From the NCBI RefSeq assembly GCF_013114545.1, contig NZ_VTXI01000008.1:62001-126000 (forward strand): DNA of 64,000 nucleotides, written 5' to 3'. Positions 17,439 to 27,044 of the stretch are shown in pieces. Positions within the stretch are counted from its first letter, which is position 1; every line of letters begins with the position of its first letter. The stretch is from Vibrio sp. RE86. GTDB taxonomy: Bacteria > Pseudomonadota > Gammaproteobacteria > Enterobacterales > Vibrionaceae. Under the pieces are notes generated by a model. That model was not told the DNA's origin, searched no databases, and saw nothing but the letters and a program-made list of their open reading frames with translations. The translations under genes and the position numbers were made by a program.

Positions 17439-18897
17439 TTGAGCGCCCCACACTTACCTGAGCCTTATAACACTCTCGCGAGTCATCATAGATAAACTCC
17501 ACTTCATTCCGAATGCTCTCTAACTCATCTTTTTGGTAATGAGAGACATAAAGCAGTTGGCTTAGGTTCTCTTTGGCTATCAGCTCCAACGTGTTTTTCA
17601 CCAAACGACGCCCAAGATAATCAAGCCCTTGATAAGGTTCATCCAAAATCAGTAGTGACGGCTGTTTTACGACGGCTCGCGCGATCAACAATAAGCGTTG
17701 TTGGCCATAATCGAGCATTCGAAATGAAGTGTTGGCGTGTTCTTTCATATGCAGAATATCAAGCCACTCATTAGCGACTATGATCTCTTTCTTGCTCGGT
17801 TGCTTGTAAAGCCCAATAGAGTCATAGAAACCCGATAAAATGACCTCAATCGCTTTACAACTCACTCGATATTGTAAGTGCAGTGCGGAAGAAACCATCC
17901 CGATGTGTTGCTTGATTTCCCAGATAGATTCGCCACTGCCGCGTTTGTTACCAAAGATATGAATGTCATTGGAATAACACTGAGGATGGTCACCAAAGAT
18001 CAGTCCTAACAAGGTACTTTTGCCGCATCCGTTAGGTCCTTTGACTTGCCAGTGCTGACCATTATCAATGCGCCAGTTTAAATCGGTGAATATGGTTTTC
18101 TCAGAATATGCGACGTGACCCTGTTTGATCTCAAACACCGGATTCTCAAAATGATGACTATGCTGATATCGCTGAATCAACTCGATCATCTGCTGACTTC
18201 GCTGCTGAGATTGAGCTTTGATCTGATTAATCACAGGGTGAGTTTGCCAAATCAGCTTATCCATGGTGCTGTCGAGTTTACCGTGATTAAACAGCGCAAT
18301 GTGATCAATCCATTGTGGGATGTCTTCTTCTCGATTGAACGTCACTATCATTTGCACACGTTCAGACAGCTTCTCTAGGTAAGTAGAAAGTGACGCTCGA
18401 TGTGCAACGTCTAGCCCTGTAAAAGGGTTATCCAAAACAACGAGAGCAGGTTTCGTCGCCAACGCCCGTGCGAGCATCACTCGGCGAGTCTCTCCAGTAG
18501 AAAGAACTCGAAAGCCGCTATCGCGTAGATGGTTGAGATCCAAATCTTCAATTAAGGTGTTGGTAAATGAGTCGGACTCACACTGCTGATAAATAAGGTC
18601 AAACACTCGGCTGCCGGTATCAATTCGATCTAGATAGTCTGTTTCATCATTAGCTATCTCCTGTTCCAACAACACTTGTTGTTCGACCAAAGAGACCTGA
18701 GCAACATGCCCTTCTCCGATAACAAATGATTCAGCCTTCGCGGTCAATTCGCCGCACAGTAAACACCCTAGGGTCGAACCAATATCCCCTTCGGTACTGA
18801 ACACGCCCCAAGACTGGTTATCCGCGATATGCCACTGTTCTATTTCGAGTTGATGGTTGCCTGAATCCAGTTCAAGCTGGGTTATCTCTATCTGCAT
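17431..18897 (-). CDS. modF: ModF-like tandem ABC ATPase
   Basis: The 488-residue protein has two ABC ATPase domains, the ModF/PhrA arrangement linked to molybdate transport loci in E. coli. Domain 2 (about residues 250-480) has an intact Walker A (GPNGCGKSTLL), a variant signature LDYGQQRLL and Walker B LLILDEPYQGLD. Domain 1 is degenerate: the P-loop position reads EGDIGSTLG without the Lys, and Walker B is VVLDNPFTGLD with Asn in place of the catalytic Glu, although its signature LSTGETRR is kept. No membrane component is nearby, so a direct transport role is unproven. AGGA precedes the ATG. Confidence 0.85.
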   Translation of the reverse strand: MQIEITQLELDSGNHQLEIEQWHIADNQSWGVFSTEGDIGSTLGCLLCGELTAKAESFVIGEGHVAQVSLVEQQVLLEQEIANDETDYLDRIDTGSRVFDLIYQQCESDSFTNTLIEDLDLNHLRDSGFRVLSTGETRRVMLARALATKPALVVLDNPFTGLDVAHRASLSTYLEKLSERVQMIVTFNREEDIPQWIDHIALFNHGKLDSTMDKLIWQTHPVINQIKAQSQQRSQQMIELIQRYQHSHHFENPVFEIKQGHVAYSEKTIFTDLNWRIDNGQHWQVKGPNGCGKSTLLGLIFGDHPQCYSNDIHIFGNKRGSGESIWEIKQHIGMVSSALHLQYRVSCKAIEVILSGFYDSIGLYKQPSKKEIIVANEWLDILHMKEHANTSFRMLDYGQQRLLLIARAVVKQPSLLILDEPYQGLDYLGRRLVKNTLELIAKENLSQLLYVSHYQKDELESIRNEVEFIYDDSRECYKAQVSVGRSND

Positions 18898-19011
18898 TGC
18901 GCGGTGTCCTTACCCTTTCATTCTACGTGCCCTTCCATCAAGTTACTGGAATTTACCTATGATGGCGATAGAGAAGTAACAAAGTGTGATTGCTGAACCG
19001 AGTATCAAGAA

Positions 19012-19881
19012 CTAGGTGTATTGCTTCACAAAATCGATGAAGGTTTTGTCAGCAATTGAGAGGTATCCATCTTTGCGCCACGCTAGCGCTAAATCTAACT
19101 TAACTCTTGGCTCAAAGGGCACACCGACCACCTCTTTCTCGTACTCGGTGACCAGCTCTAAAAGCGCAGTGATCGCGAACTCGTGCTTAACGATACTCAA
19201 GATCATTGGCAGTAGATTCGTTTCAAAAGAGAACAGCATCTCTTTGTCACAGAGTCTTGCTTGGTTTTCAATAAAGTCTCGATGGAAGTAGCCCGCTTTA
19301 AACATCACTAGTTCATTATCAAAAAACTCTGAGAAACCGATAGACGACCTGCTTGCAAATGGATGTTCAGGGGAAACAACGGCGACCATTTCGGATTGCA
19401 ATAAGTGGTCGGTTTCGAGATCTTCTGGTACGTTTTCGTGGTTAATCACACCGATGTCGAGATCACCATCCAATAGCATCTGGCGAATAGAGCGAGTTCC
19501 TGCATCGACGAGAGTTAACTTTAAGTGCGGGTAACGGCTTTTAAACGCCATTAATACCTCTGGGAAGAAATACGAGCCCATCATACTCGGCGCACCCAGT
19601 CTGACTTCGCCTTTTTCTAGCCCTTTCAGTTCATTGATCGCCAGCTGAGCATCCTCTAATTGTTGAAGTACTCTTTTGGCGTGTTCATAAAGCACCTTTC
19701 CCTCATCGGTCAACATGACCTGTCTATCTTCTCGACGAAATAGCTCAACGCCAATACTCTGTTCGAGCTTCTTAATTGATATGCTCAGAGCGGGCTGGGC
19801 TATGTGCAGCGCTTTCGCAGCTTTCGTAAAATGCTCATGTTCCGCGACGGCAACAAAGTGTCTAAGATGTTTTGATTCCAT
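19012..19881 (-). CDS. LysR-type transcriptional regulator
   Basis: The 289-residue regulator has an N-terminal winged helix-turn-helix (LRHFVAVAEHEHFTKAAKALHIAQPALSISI spans about residues 6-36) and a periplasmic-binding-protein-like effector domain from about residue 90. It is divergent from an MFS transporter, with a strong palindrome between them, so it probably controls that gene and itself in response to an unknown small molecule. ATG at 19881 is chosen over a TTG at 19887. Confidence 0.9.
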   Translation of the reverse strand: MESKHLRHFVAVAEHEHFTKAAKALHIAQPALSISIKKLEQSIGVELFRREDRQVMLTDEGKVLYEHAKRVLQQLEDAQLAINELKGLEKGEVRLGAPSMMGSYFFPEVLMAFKSRYPHLKLTLVDAGTRSIRQMLLDGDLDIGVINHENVPEDLETDHLLQSEMVAVVSPEHPFASRSSIGFSEFFDNELVMFKAGYFHRDFIENQARLCDKEMLFSFETNLLPMILSIVKHEFAITALLELVTEYEKEVVGVPFEPRVKLDLALAWRKDGYLSIADKTFIDFVKQYT

Positions 19882-19891
19882 GCTCAACTCG

Positions 19892-19926
19892 ATATTAAAA
19901 ATATATCATCACGATATTTTTAATAT
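19892..19926. promoter_or_regulatory. 13-bp perfect inverted repeat, candidate LysR operator
   Basis: ATATTAAAAATAT (19892-19904) and ATATTTTTAATAT (19914-19926) are perfect reverse complements around a 9-base spacer. The site starts 10 bases upstream of the lysR start codon and faces the MFS gene. It is A+T-rich and contains T-N11-A-type half-sites expected of LysR-family operators. Confidence 0.65.
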
Positions 19927-19987
19927 ATTTTATTTATCACCACTCCACTGATATTTTGCTCACATAACTTACTTTGTGACGTTCGCG

Positions 19988-21238
19988 ATGATAGAGCTAA
20001 ACACCCCACAATATCGCCGAGTAACCTTAAGCCTAGCGTTAGGGTCATTTTTGGTTTTCTGTAACCTGTATTTGTTTCAGCCGATGCTCCCTTTTATGGC
20101 TGAGCACTTTTCTGTCACTGAAACCCAAGTTAACTGGATTTTCGCTGCTAGCACACTAGGCCTATCCGTCTGTTTAGTACCTTGGGCCGTCACCTCAGAA
20201 GCCATCGGTCGACGAAATGTCATGCTGCTTGGGTTAGGCTCCATGCCATTTATCGGCCTTGCTATGCTTGCGACAGATTCGTTGTTGGTGCTAGTTATAC
20301 TGCGCGCATTGATGGGTGTTGCCCTTGCTGCTTTTGCGTCTGTTGCTGTGGCCTACATGGTAGAGGAGCTCTCCGAGAAAGCTTTTAGTCAAGCGATTGG
20401 GGGTTACATCGCTGCCAACTCTTTGGGCGGGATAGTTGGTCGTATTGTCGGGGGCACCTTAACGGATGCACTAGGTTGGCAGCATGCCGTGTTCGCAATG
20501 GCTCTATTTACTCTAGTCGGAGCCATTGCTGTAACGTTTAGCCTGCCCAAACAAGCCAACTTTACGCCGCAAAGAGGAATGCTACGCTATCATAACCGCG
20601 CCTTAGTTAAACACCTAAGGAACCGCGAAATTTGGATAGCGATGCTCATCGGTGGGCTTAACTTTGCACTGTTTGTGAACCTCTATTCCGTCATGGGGTT
20701 CCGTCTAGTCTCTGAGCCTCACAATTTGCCAATAGGGCTCGCCTCACTAATCTTCTTATGCTATCTCGCGGGAACCATTAGCTCGAAGCTCACAGCGCGG
20801 TGGACCCGCCATCATAACAGTGTTTCAGGTATGGTCACGGGTACGGTGATCAGCTTGTTAGGTATGCTCGTTGCGTACATAGATTCCATCGCCTTTATGA
20901 CGCTCGGGTTACTACTGATTAGCTTTGGAGCGTTCTTCACTCATACTCTTGCTTACTCTTGGGTCAGCCGTAAAGCCACTCACGCAAAAGCGACAGCAAC
21001 GGCCCTTTATTTAGTCCACTACTATGTAGGCGGAAGTCTGGGTGGTTTCTTCCTTATCTATTGTTGGCAGCATGGTGGTTGGGGTGAAGTGATCTTGGGA
21101 GGCAGTGTCATCTATTTAATGATTTTCATACTTTGCAAGGCGTTGTCAAAACATGAGCTTACTAATCAACAAGAGGAGCAGCTTACTCAAGATTCTGCTA
21201 TTCTTGCGCCAAATTCTAATTTGGAAGCAAAACAATAA
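19988..21238 (+). CDS. MFS transporter
   Basis: The protein (416 residues from ATG 19988; an in-frame GTG at 19976 would add four) has about 12 hydrophobic helices. It shows the loop 2-3 motif typical of DHA1 drug:proton antiporters in variant form (EAIGRRNVMLLG). It is likely an exporter or importer of a small molecule, substrate unknown. It diverges from a LysR-type regulator and is followed two bases later by the DUF1415 gene, which may be co-transcribed. No clear Shine-Dalgarno motif precedes either start. Confidence 0.88.
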   Translation: MIELNTPQYRRVTLSLALGSFLVFCNLYLFQPMLPFMAEHFSVTETQVNWIFAASTLGLSVCLVPWAVTSEAIGRRNVMLLGLGSMPFIGLAMLATDSLLVLVILRALMGVALAAFASVAVAYMVEELSEKAFSQAIGGYIAANSLGGIVGRIVGGTLTDALGWQHAVFAMALFTLVGAIAVTFSLPKQANFTPQRGMLRYHNRALVKHLRNREIWIAMLIGGLNFALFVNLYSVMGFRLVSEPHNLPIGLASLIFLCYLAGTISSKLTARWTRHHNSVSGMVTGTVISLLGMLVAYIDSIAFMTLGLLLISFGAFFTHTLAYSWVSRKATHAKATATALYLVHYYVGGSLGGFFLIYCWQHGGWGEVILGGSVIYLMIFILCKALSKHELTNQQEEQLTQDSAILAPNSNLEAKQ

Positions 21239-21240
21239 TT

Positions 21241-21804
21241 ATGAGCTCAACGCCAACGACACCAGAACAAGTCGAACAAGCTGTACAGCAATGGCTAAAT
21301 GACGTCGTCATCGGGTTAAATTTATGCCCTTTCGCCGCTAAACCACAACGCAACAAGCAAATTAAGATCTTTGTCAGTGAAGCGACTGTGGAAGAAGCAC
21401 TGCTTGAAGACATTCTTACGCAATTGATGGAGCTTGCTTCAACTCAGCCTGAAGAGCTTGAAACTACACTCGTCGCTGTACCAAATATGTTGCAGGACTT
21501 TTTCGATTACAATCTGTTTATTGATTGGATCGAAGCTCTGATTCGCCAGCAAGATTGGGAAGGTACATTCCAATTAGCTACCTTCCACCCTGACTACTGT
21601 TTTGGTTGTGCAGAACCAGAAGATGACGAGAACCTAACCAACCGCTCTCCTTACCCCGTTTTCCACTTAATCCGTGAGGAAAGTATGGAGAAGGTACTCA
21701 AGCATTACCCTAATCCAGAAGCGATTCCAGACACCAACATCGCTCGTGTGGAATCACTATCAGCCGAAGAGCGCCGAAAGTTGTTTCCTTACCTTTTCCG
21801 CTAA
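21241..21804 (+). CDS. DUF1415 domain protein
   Basis: The 187-residue soluble protein has the DUF1415 pattern: WLNDVVIGLNLCPFA near the N-terminus, QLATFHPDYCFG in the middle and RSPYPVFHLIREESM toward the end. Conserved Cys, His and Asp residues suggest a metal or redox role, but the function is unknown. The start follows the MFS stop codon by two bases, and an intrinsic terminator follows immediately, so it ends this transcription unit. Confidence 0.88.
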   Translation: MSSTPTTPEQVEQAVQQWLNDVVIGLNLCPFAAKPQRNKQIKIFVSEATVEEALLEDILTQLMELASTQPEELETTLVAVPNMLQDFFDYNLFIDWIEALIRQQDWEGTFQLATFHPDYCFGCAEPEDDENLTNRSPYPVFHLIREESMEKVLKHYPNPEAIPDTNIARVESLSAEERRKLFPYLFR

Positions 21805-21830
21805 AAAAAGCGCCGTCGGGCGCTTTTTTT
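21803..21830 (+). terminator. Rho-independent terminator
   Basis: AAAAAAAGCGCC (21803-21814), loop GTCG, then GGCGCTTTTTTT (21819-21830): a perfect stem with poly-A and poly-T flanks, so it can work in both directions. It overlaps the DUF1415 stop codon and faces the convergent diguanylate cyclase gene. Confidence 0.92.
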
Positions 21831-21866
21831 AGTCGTTTTTGTTTCATAGCAAGTCAGAACTGCGAA

Positions 21867-22931
21867 TTAAACTAAAGCCGCTTTCCAGTACGTTGTCATT
21901 ATGCAGTTTCGTCCAGCGTCTTTCGCTTCATACAAGCAATCATCAGCAACTTGAAGCAGTTCATCTAGAGTCGTTTTCTTACAGCCTTCCTCATCGATGC
22001 CAATGAAATCAAACTCACACGCACCCACAGAGACCGTCACAGGTTTGCCTTCTAGCAAAATGCTGCTCACAGATGTTCTCACTTTTTCAGTGATCTGACG
22101 TCGCTCACTTTCGCTTCGTTCTGGTAGCCACACAACAAACTCTTCACCACCAAAGCGGGCAATAAAGTCACCTTCTGACAACACAGACTTTATCTTCTGG
22201 GCAACTTTTTTAAGGACATCATCACCAATTTGATGCCCGTAGTTATCATTGACCTGTTTAAAATGATCAATATCGACGATGGCAATTGTCCCTTTCCCAT
22301 TTGCACGTTTCATACGTTCAATATCAACATGCAAGGTCTTAAACATACATCGACGGTTGGCCACATCCGTTAAAGCATCGTGGTAAGCTTGGTACTCTAA
22401 TCGCGCGTTTAGTTGCTGAAGACGATCTTCTTGTTTGCGTCGAATCAGTTCAACTTCAATCCAAGATGCCATCAATTTAAGCGCATCAATATCGATCTCT
22501 TTAAATTTGCGTGGGTATGGAATGGCCGAAGAAAAGTTAAGCGTACCAAACACCTCGTCATCAACAAAAATAGGGACGCCGATGTAGGATTCTAGACCAA
22601 ATGCTTGGTAAGCAGGATGAGTGGCATATTTGTCATGCAGGCCCATGTTTTCGATCATCACTGGGCCACAAGAGCGGCACGTTATCTCACAGTAAGTCGT
22701 GTCATAGTCAAACTTGTCACCAGCGTTGAGCTCTACACCTTCTGGGGTCACACAGTGGAGTACTGTATACGTCCCATCTTCAATACGTGACAAAATACCG
22801 ATATCAAGGTCGAATCGCTCTAAGCCCATCATGATGAGCTCGCTAATTTGGATATCAAATCCCTTTTGATAGTCATTCGTGATTTGGTAAAGCCGCCTTA
22901 TGACTTTTTCACTTTCACTTGCAATAACCAT
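21867..22931 (-). CDS. GAF-GGDEF diguanylate cyclase
   Basis: The 354-residue cytosolic protein has an N-terminal GAF sensor domain (about residues 20-165) and a C-terminal GGDEF domain with the active-site motif GGEEF, so it should make cyclic di-GMP from two GTP. The product-inhibition site (RxxD, five residues before GGEEF) reads SEGD: the Arg is missing, so feedback inhibition is probably lost. The ATG at 22931 is preferred because AAGGA lies at the right distance; a TTG at 22946 would place the start before this site. There is no membrane segment. The GAF ligand is unknown. The gene stands alone. Confidence 0.92.
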   Translation of the reverse strand: MVIASESEKVIRRLYQITNDYQKGFDIQISELIMMGLERFDLDIGILSRIEDGTYTVLHCVTPEGVELNAGDKFDYDTTYCEITCRSCGPVMIENMGLHDKYATHPAYQAFGLESYIGVPIFVDDEVFGTLNFSSAIPYPRKFKEIDIDALKLMASWIEVELIRRKQEDRLQQLNARLEYQAYHDALTDVANRRCMFKTLHVDIERMKRANGKGTIAIVDIDHFKQVNDNYGHQIGDDVLKKVAQKIKSVLSEGDFIARFGGEEFVVWLPERSESERRQITEKVRTSVSSILLEGKPVTVSVGACEFDFIGIDEEGCKKTTLDELLQVADDCLYEAKDAGRNCIMTTYWKAALV

Positions 22932-23110
22932 GCAATTCCTTAGCAATCAATTTTGTTTTTAATAAGATAGAGTTACCGTACCCAAGATTACAACTTCTTT
23001 CGTATTTTGGCGTTCAATAAATTGTCTTTCAGCTCAAATATTACTTTTCATCGATAGAAGCAATCCCCCCTCTTTGATAGTATTGCCCCAATTCAAATAC
23101 ATCCGGGTTA

Positions 23111-23692
23111 ATGGATATGCACCTTTCAAAACTCACTACTGATATTTTCAATCACCTTTACCGTGATATTTCAGAATTCCGCAGCACCTTCGATTTGCCA
23201 GTCGCTTCACCACAAAGTTTAGACGACAAAGCTGACACTCTGCACACTTCACTTGCGATTGAAGAACTGACAGAGCTTGCTGAAGCAGATAATAAGACTG
23301 AACAAGCAGATGCGATTGTCGACAGTGTTTACGTTTTGATGGGCCGTTTAGTGCACCTTGGTCACGATAAAATCGAAGATAACTTAGCGATCAACTACCT
23401 TATCGACTTATTGCTCAACGTAGCAATAAACCGCGGTATTGAGTTCCTACCATGTTGGGATGAAGTACACTCTAGCAACATGAGCAAAGTGTGCCGTAAT
23501 GAAAAAGAGTACGCTGAAACTGAAGCGCATTACGCAGAGCAAGGCATCAAGCTAATGGCAGTTCAGAAAGGTGATTACATCATCGCTAAATGTGCGGAAG
23601 ATTTTGTATCTGAAGGCAAAACCATTCGTCAGGGCAAAGTATTGAAATCGGTTTACTACCGCCCTGCTGACTTAGCGCCACTGACTAAGTAA
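23111..23692 (+). CDS. MazG-like all-alpha NTP pyrophosphohydrolase
   Basis: The 193-residue protein is helical in its N-terminal two thirds and carries the metal-binding patterns of the all-alpha NTP pyrophosphatase superfamily: EELTE (EExxE) followed by DAIVDSVYVLMGR (DxxxD). The region NVAINRGIEFLPCWDEVHSSNMSKVCRNE resembles phage- and bacterium-encoded phosphoribosyl-ATP pyrophosphohydrolase-like proteins. It probably hydrolyses a nucleotide triphosphate, with unknown preference. The gene is monocistronic. Confidence 0.75.
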   Translation: MDMHLSKLTTDIFNHLYRDISEFRSTFDLPVASPQSLDDKADTLHTSLAIEELTELAEADNKTEQADAIVDSVYVLMGRLVHLGHDKIEDNLAINYLIDLLLNVAINRGIEFLPCWDEVHSSNMSKVCRNEKEYAETEAHYAEQGIKLMAVQKGDYIIAKCAEDFVSEGKTIRQGKVLKSVYYRPADLAPLTK

Positions 23693-23706
23693 GTGCAGAT
23701 AAAAAG

Positions 23707-23737
23707 ACGCCACCTCAAGGTTTCCCTTAGGTGGCGT
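23707..23737 (+). terminator. Hairpin after MazG-like gene
   Basis: CGCCACCT (23708-23715) pairs with AGGTGGCG (23729-23736), extended inward with mismatches. There is no T-tract after the stem, so efficiency is doubtful. Confidence 0.45.
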
Positions 23738-23971
23738 AAGCTGCTGTAGTATAAAAAGGTTTATCTCACGCGATAATCGCGCTTCAAGTGCAAACCACAC
23801 TCAAATAGAATCCACCTAACAAGAACGAGAATGTATCAATTCTACTCTTGCCAACACCGTGCCAGCTTTTAAATAAAATTAATCCATTGATTTTATTACA
23901 CTTTAAAATACAGCTCGTATTCTAAAGGCTTCCCTGTGAACTTAAATGGGGCACACTGCACCATTCTATTT

Positions 23972-24727
23972 CTAATCAAACAAGAGAACTGAGCGGCCCC
24001 GTAACTGCGCTTTGTGAACTTGAGTGTTAAAGACTCTAGAAAGCTCCTCGACAGACAACACTTCGTCTACCTTGCCTACTTTTTGCAAAATGCCCTTTTC
24101 AAGTAACAAGGCTTTATCTGCATGTTGTAAGGTACGATTCAGATCATGGTTCGACATAATAACCGTAATCCCCATCTTGGCGACTTTACGAATCAGATTG
24201 TAAAGTAGGCTCTCTTGGCCAATATCGAGTGGTGCTGCCGGTTCATCTAAAATCAACACTTTGGCGTAAGGGTTTAGGCTTGGCCATATCTGTAAGCAGA
24301 TGGCACATAAGCGAACACGTTGCCATTCGCCCCCTGATAAGTGATGAATTGAACGATGAAGTTTATCGTCAATCTCGAGTAGCTCTGCCAGCTCTTTTAC
24401 GACGGCCTCTAACTGAGCATCGCTTTGATTAACACTTTTTGGCAACGAAAGTGCAAGATAGTGAACCACCTCTAGGTTAAATGCCGGTCGGTCACTTTGG
24501 CTTAGAAAAGCACGAAAGCTCGCCATGGACTCAATACTGCTTCCCTTCACGCTATGTTCGTCGACGGTGGCTTCGCCTTCAAAGTCGAGCAACCCCGCCA
24601 AGGCAGTCAACAAAGTACTCTTACCGCTACCGTTTGGGCCGATAACATGGAGAATCTCGCCTGGTTTAACGTCGAATGACAAGGGCAACAGTCGAGAGCC
24701 TACAGACAGGCTTTTAACGTGAATCAT
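23972..24727 (-). CDS. btuD: Vitamin B12 ABC transporter ATPase
   Basis: The 251-residue ATPase has Walker A ([11 protein letters not shown]), signature [11 protein letters not shown], Walker [13 protein letters not shown] and the H-loop SNHDLNRTL. It is the size and pattern of BtuD, which powers cobalamin import through BtuC. The start at 24727 (MIHVKSL) overlaps the btuC end by 14 bases; an upstream in-frame ATG at 24784 lies wholly inside btuC and is less likely. The periplasmic binding protein BtuF and the outer-membrane BtuB are not in the window. Confidence 0.88.
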   Translation of the reverse strand: MIHVKSLSVGSRLLPLSFDVKPGEILHVIGPNGSGKSTLLTALAGLLDFEGEATVDEHSVKGSSIESMASFRAFLSQSDRPAFNLEVVHYLALSLPKSVNQSDAQLEAVVKELAELLEIDDKLHRSIHHLSGGEWQRVRLCAICLQIWPSLNPYAKVLILDEPAAPLDIGQESLLYNLIRKVAKMGITVIMSNHDLNRTLQHADKALLLEKGILQKVGKVDEVLSVEELSRVFNTQVHKAQLRGRSVLLFD

Positions 24728-25709
24728 GATTACGTACCAACATCCAGATAAAGATAGGTGCGCCGATAGAGGTGGTAACCACACCTAAAGGCAATTCCGC
24801 CGAATCCAATGCCGTTCGTGCAATAAGATCTGCAAATACAACTAAGGTTGCCCCTGCTAGGGCGGACATTGGAACAAGAAAGCGGTTCTCGCTACCCAAG
24901 GCCAATCGAAGTAAATGCGGTACAACGAGGCCAACAAAACCAATGACACCGCCCAATGCGACTGAACCACCGACTAAAATTGAGACGGCGAAAATGAGCT
25001 TCCAACGCGCTTGGTCAACATCAACACCAAGCTGTTTAGCGTGTTGTTCCCCCATCATGAGTTTGTCTAGAAGCGTACCTTTTAAACAAAGCCAAACAAC
25101 CACTGGGACCAGAACTAACGTCAACGTGTGGTGATACCAACTCGCTGCGCCAATACTGCCCATCAACCAATACATTAACTGTCGTAAACTAAGGTCATCA
25201 CTGAAGTAGAACGCCCAAGTAACAACCGCACCGGATAAAATACCCAGTGCGACCCCGACTAACAGCAAGCGCGTTGTTGTTAGGCGCATTGCCTTAGCGA
25301 CAAACACTAACAGCAAAGTAAACGCTAATGCGCCAATGACCGCCGCAAGCATAAATCCGATCGGCGTTGCTAAAGTCGGCATAAAGAATAGGACAAGTAC
25401 CATTAAGACGCTTGCGCCACCAGAGATTCCCAGAACGCCGGGCTCTGCCAATACATTGCCCAATAATACTTGCAGTACCGCACCGGAAACTGCCAAAGAA
25501 GCGCCTACGGTTATAGCGGCCAACAAGCGGGGTAAACGAAGCTGCAGCACTAACTGTTCTTGAAGTTTAGAAAGAGATTCGAAAGGCGAAATGAACACTT
25601 CACCCACCATTAGGTAGACAACGCTACTGATGATAAGTGAGAGTGTGAAAAGGCCAGCAAAACGTGTCCATCTTTGCTGCCTACGGTTTAGTAGCTGATT
25701 AAATTCCAT
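24714..25709 (-). CDS. btuC: Vitamin B12 ABC transporter permease
   Basis: The 331-residue protein is a FecCD/BtuC-family permease with about ten membrane helices; typical patterns are [24 protein letters not shown] in the first third and [13 protein letters not shown] near the coupling helix. BtuC forms the import channel for cobalamin, although iron-siderophore permeases look alike; the btuD-type partner and nearby cob genes favour B12. It is separated from the upstream astE by a terminator, so it has its own promoter or receives readthrough. Confidence 0.85.
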   Translation of the reverse strand: MEFNQLLNRRQQRWTRFAGLFTLSLIISSVVYLMVGEVFISPFESLSKLQEQLVLQLRLPRLLAAITVGASLAVSGAVLQVLLGNVLAEPGVLGISGGASVLMVLVLFFMPTLATPIGFMLAAVIGALAFTLLLVFVAKAMRLTTTRLLLVGVALGILSGAVVTWAFYFSDDLSLRQLMYWLMGSIGAASWYHHTLTLVLVPVVVWLCLKGTLLDKLMMGEQHAKQLGVDVDQARWKLIFAVSILVGGSVALGGVIGFVGLVVPHLLRLALGSENRFLVPMSALAGATLVVFADLIARTALDSAELPLGVVTTSIGAPIFIWMLVRNHDSR

Positions 25710-25740
25710 GCGCCTATTGAGTAGCCAAACATCGCTCCCT

Positions 25741-25775
25741 AAAAATAATGGCCTAACGATACCGTTAAGCCATTA
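25741..25775 (-). terminator. Rho-independent terminator of astE
   Basis: On the minus strand, TAATGGCTTAACG pairs with CGTTAGGCCATTA (one wobble, loop of four) and is followed by TTTTT. Confidence 0.85.
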
Positions 25776-25809
25776 AAATAGAAAGAGTAATCACTACGAT
25801 TGATTGTTA

Positions 25810-26838
25810 TTAATCGTAAACCAACTGACCTTCTTCGTAGCGAGTCTTCACAGGACAAACCATGAGTGCCGCTCGCTGCCCTATTGTGACATGTCGGTTA
25901 GGAAAGACGATAGCCTCCCCTTCGTTCTTTGCCATCAGTGGCTTATCACCATCATGACCAAATACTTCGCCATGCTTGAATGCAGTAAAGTTCTCGACGC
26001 TATCATCAAACAGGAAGTCAAAATCGTCGTGCAGACGCACAATAGTGCGGCTAACGCGATACATTACTGGTTTACGAGGTAAGTGCTCTGCCTCACTGCT
26101 CGACACCAAATCACGCAGCGCTAAATCAAAACCAACCAGTTTATCTAGCTCATTCTCGCCAATACGCGCTACACGCCCGAGTTCAACTGTGAGAGCTTGT
26201 GCACCAAAGTTTTCAGCACTGAACCAACTAAATGTACTTGATGGTGCATTTGAAAACATCACGGCGTCTAAGTGGCCGCTAGACACAAACTCCATCAGCT
26301 CTTGGCTACGAACGGGGTGACGAACTTTAGGACTGACCGCAAATGAGTAGTGTTTTGATAGGCGAATCGCACAGTGTAAATCAAGGTGCCAACGTTTATC
26401 TTGAGGCGTACCTTGGTAGAAATCACTGACCACGTCTTTTAAGTTTTTAGCAATATCTAACTCTTTTGATGGTTCGTACTCTTTCTCATCAAAAAGTCGA
26501 TTTAGATTCATCTCTAAAAAACGGGTGTGGGCATTTGTCGCTTCAGGGTGAGCGTTGATAAACAGTAGACGTTCAGTCACTGGCTGGAAACCAGTTTGAA
26601 TATCATTGATGATTTTGTCTACGATCTCCATGGGTGCGGTTTCATCACCATGAATCCCACAGGAGATAATAATGTGTTTGCTGTTATCGGTAAGATTACT
26701 TGGAATCACCTCTAATACACCACGCTGGTGTAGTTTAAAGACAGTTCCACCCGCCACCGTTACTTCATTGGCCGGCATTTCTTGTTCTAAGTCTAGGCTG
26801 TCAAAAAGAAAAGATTGGCGAAAGAGGTTTTTCGTCAT
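25810..26838 (-). CDS. astE: Succinylglutamate desuccinylase
   Basis: The 342-residue zinc hydrolase carries out the last step of the arginine succinyltransferase (AST) pathway, releasing succinate and glutamate from N-succinylglutamate. Motifs: GIHGDET (zinc-binding His and Glu), ATNAHTRFLEMNLNRLF and HLDLHCAIR (third zinc ligand), and VELGRV near the catalytic Glu. Length matches AstE. The rest of the pathway (astA, astB, astC, astD) is not beside it. AGGAGTAGC precedes the ATG, and it has its own terminator. Confidence 0.93.
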   Translation of the reverse strand: MTKNLFRQSFLFDSLDLEQEMPANEVTVAGGTVFKLHQRGVLEVIPSNLTDNSKHIIISCGIHGDETAPMEIVDKIINDIQTGFQPVTERLLFINAHPEATNAHTRFLEMNLNRLFDEKEYEPSKELDIAKNLKDVVSDFYQGTPQDKRWHLDLHCAIRLSKHYSFAVSPKVRHPVRSQELMEFVSSGHLDAVMFSNAPSSTFSWFSAENFGAQALTVELGRVARIGENELDKLVGFDLALRDLVSSSEAEHLPRKPVMYRVSRTIVRLHDDFDFLFDDSVENFTAFKHGEVFGHDGDKPLMAKNEGEAIVFPNRHVTIGQRAALMVCPVKTRYEEGQLVYD

Positions 26839-26993
26839 GCGCTACTCCTTTATTGCACAGCGGGTATGTTAATGAATTGTTCTGACAAATTATGTAGGTG
26901 CGATCCCACTTATCGACACAAATCGTGTGCCTCATCGTAATTTATCAAATTGCCACAAACGAATGTGGGTTTAAAAGGCTCTCGCTGTACAAA

Positions 26994-27017
26994 TTAGCCG
27001 AGCAATCGCTCGGCTAA
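26994..27017 (-). terminator. Hairpin downstream of pepF
   Basis: Perfect 10-bp stem TTAGCCGAGC/GCTCGGCTAA with a 4-base loop; only a weak T-rich tail follows on the minus strand. Confidence 0.65.
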
Positions 27018-27044
27018 AGTGATAATACCATGATTTTTGAATGT

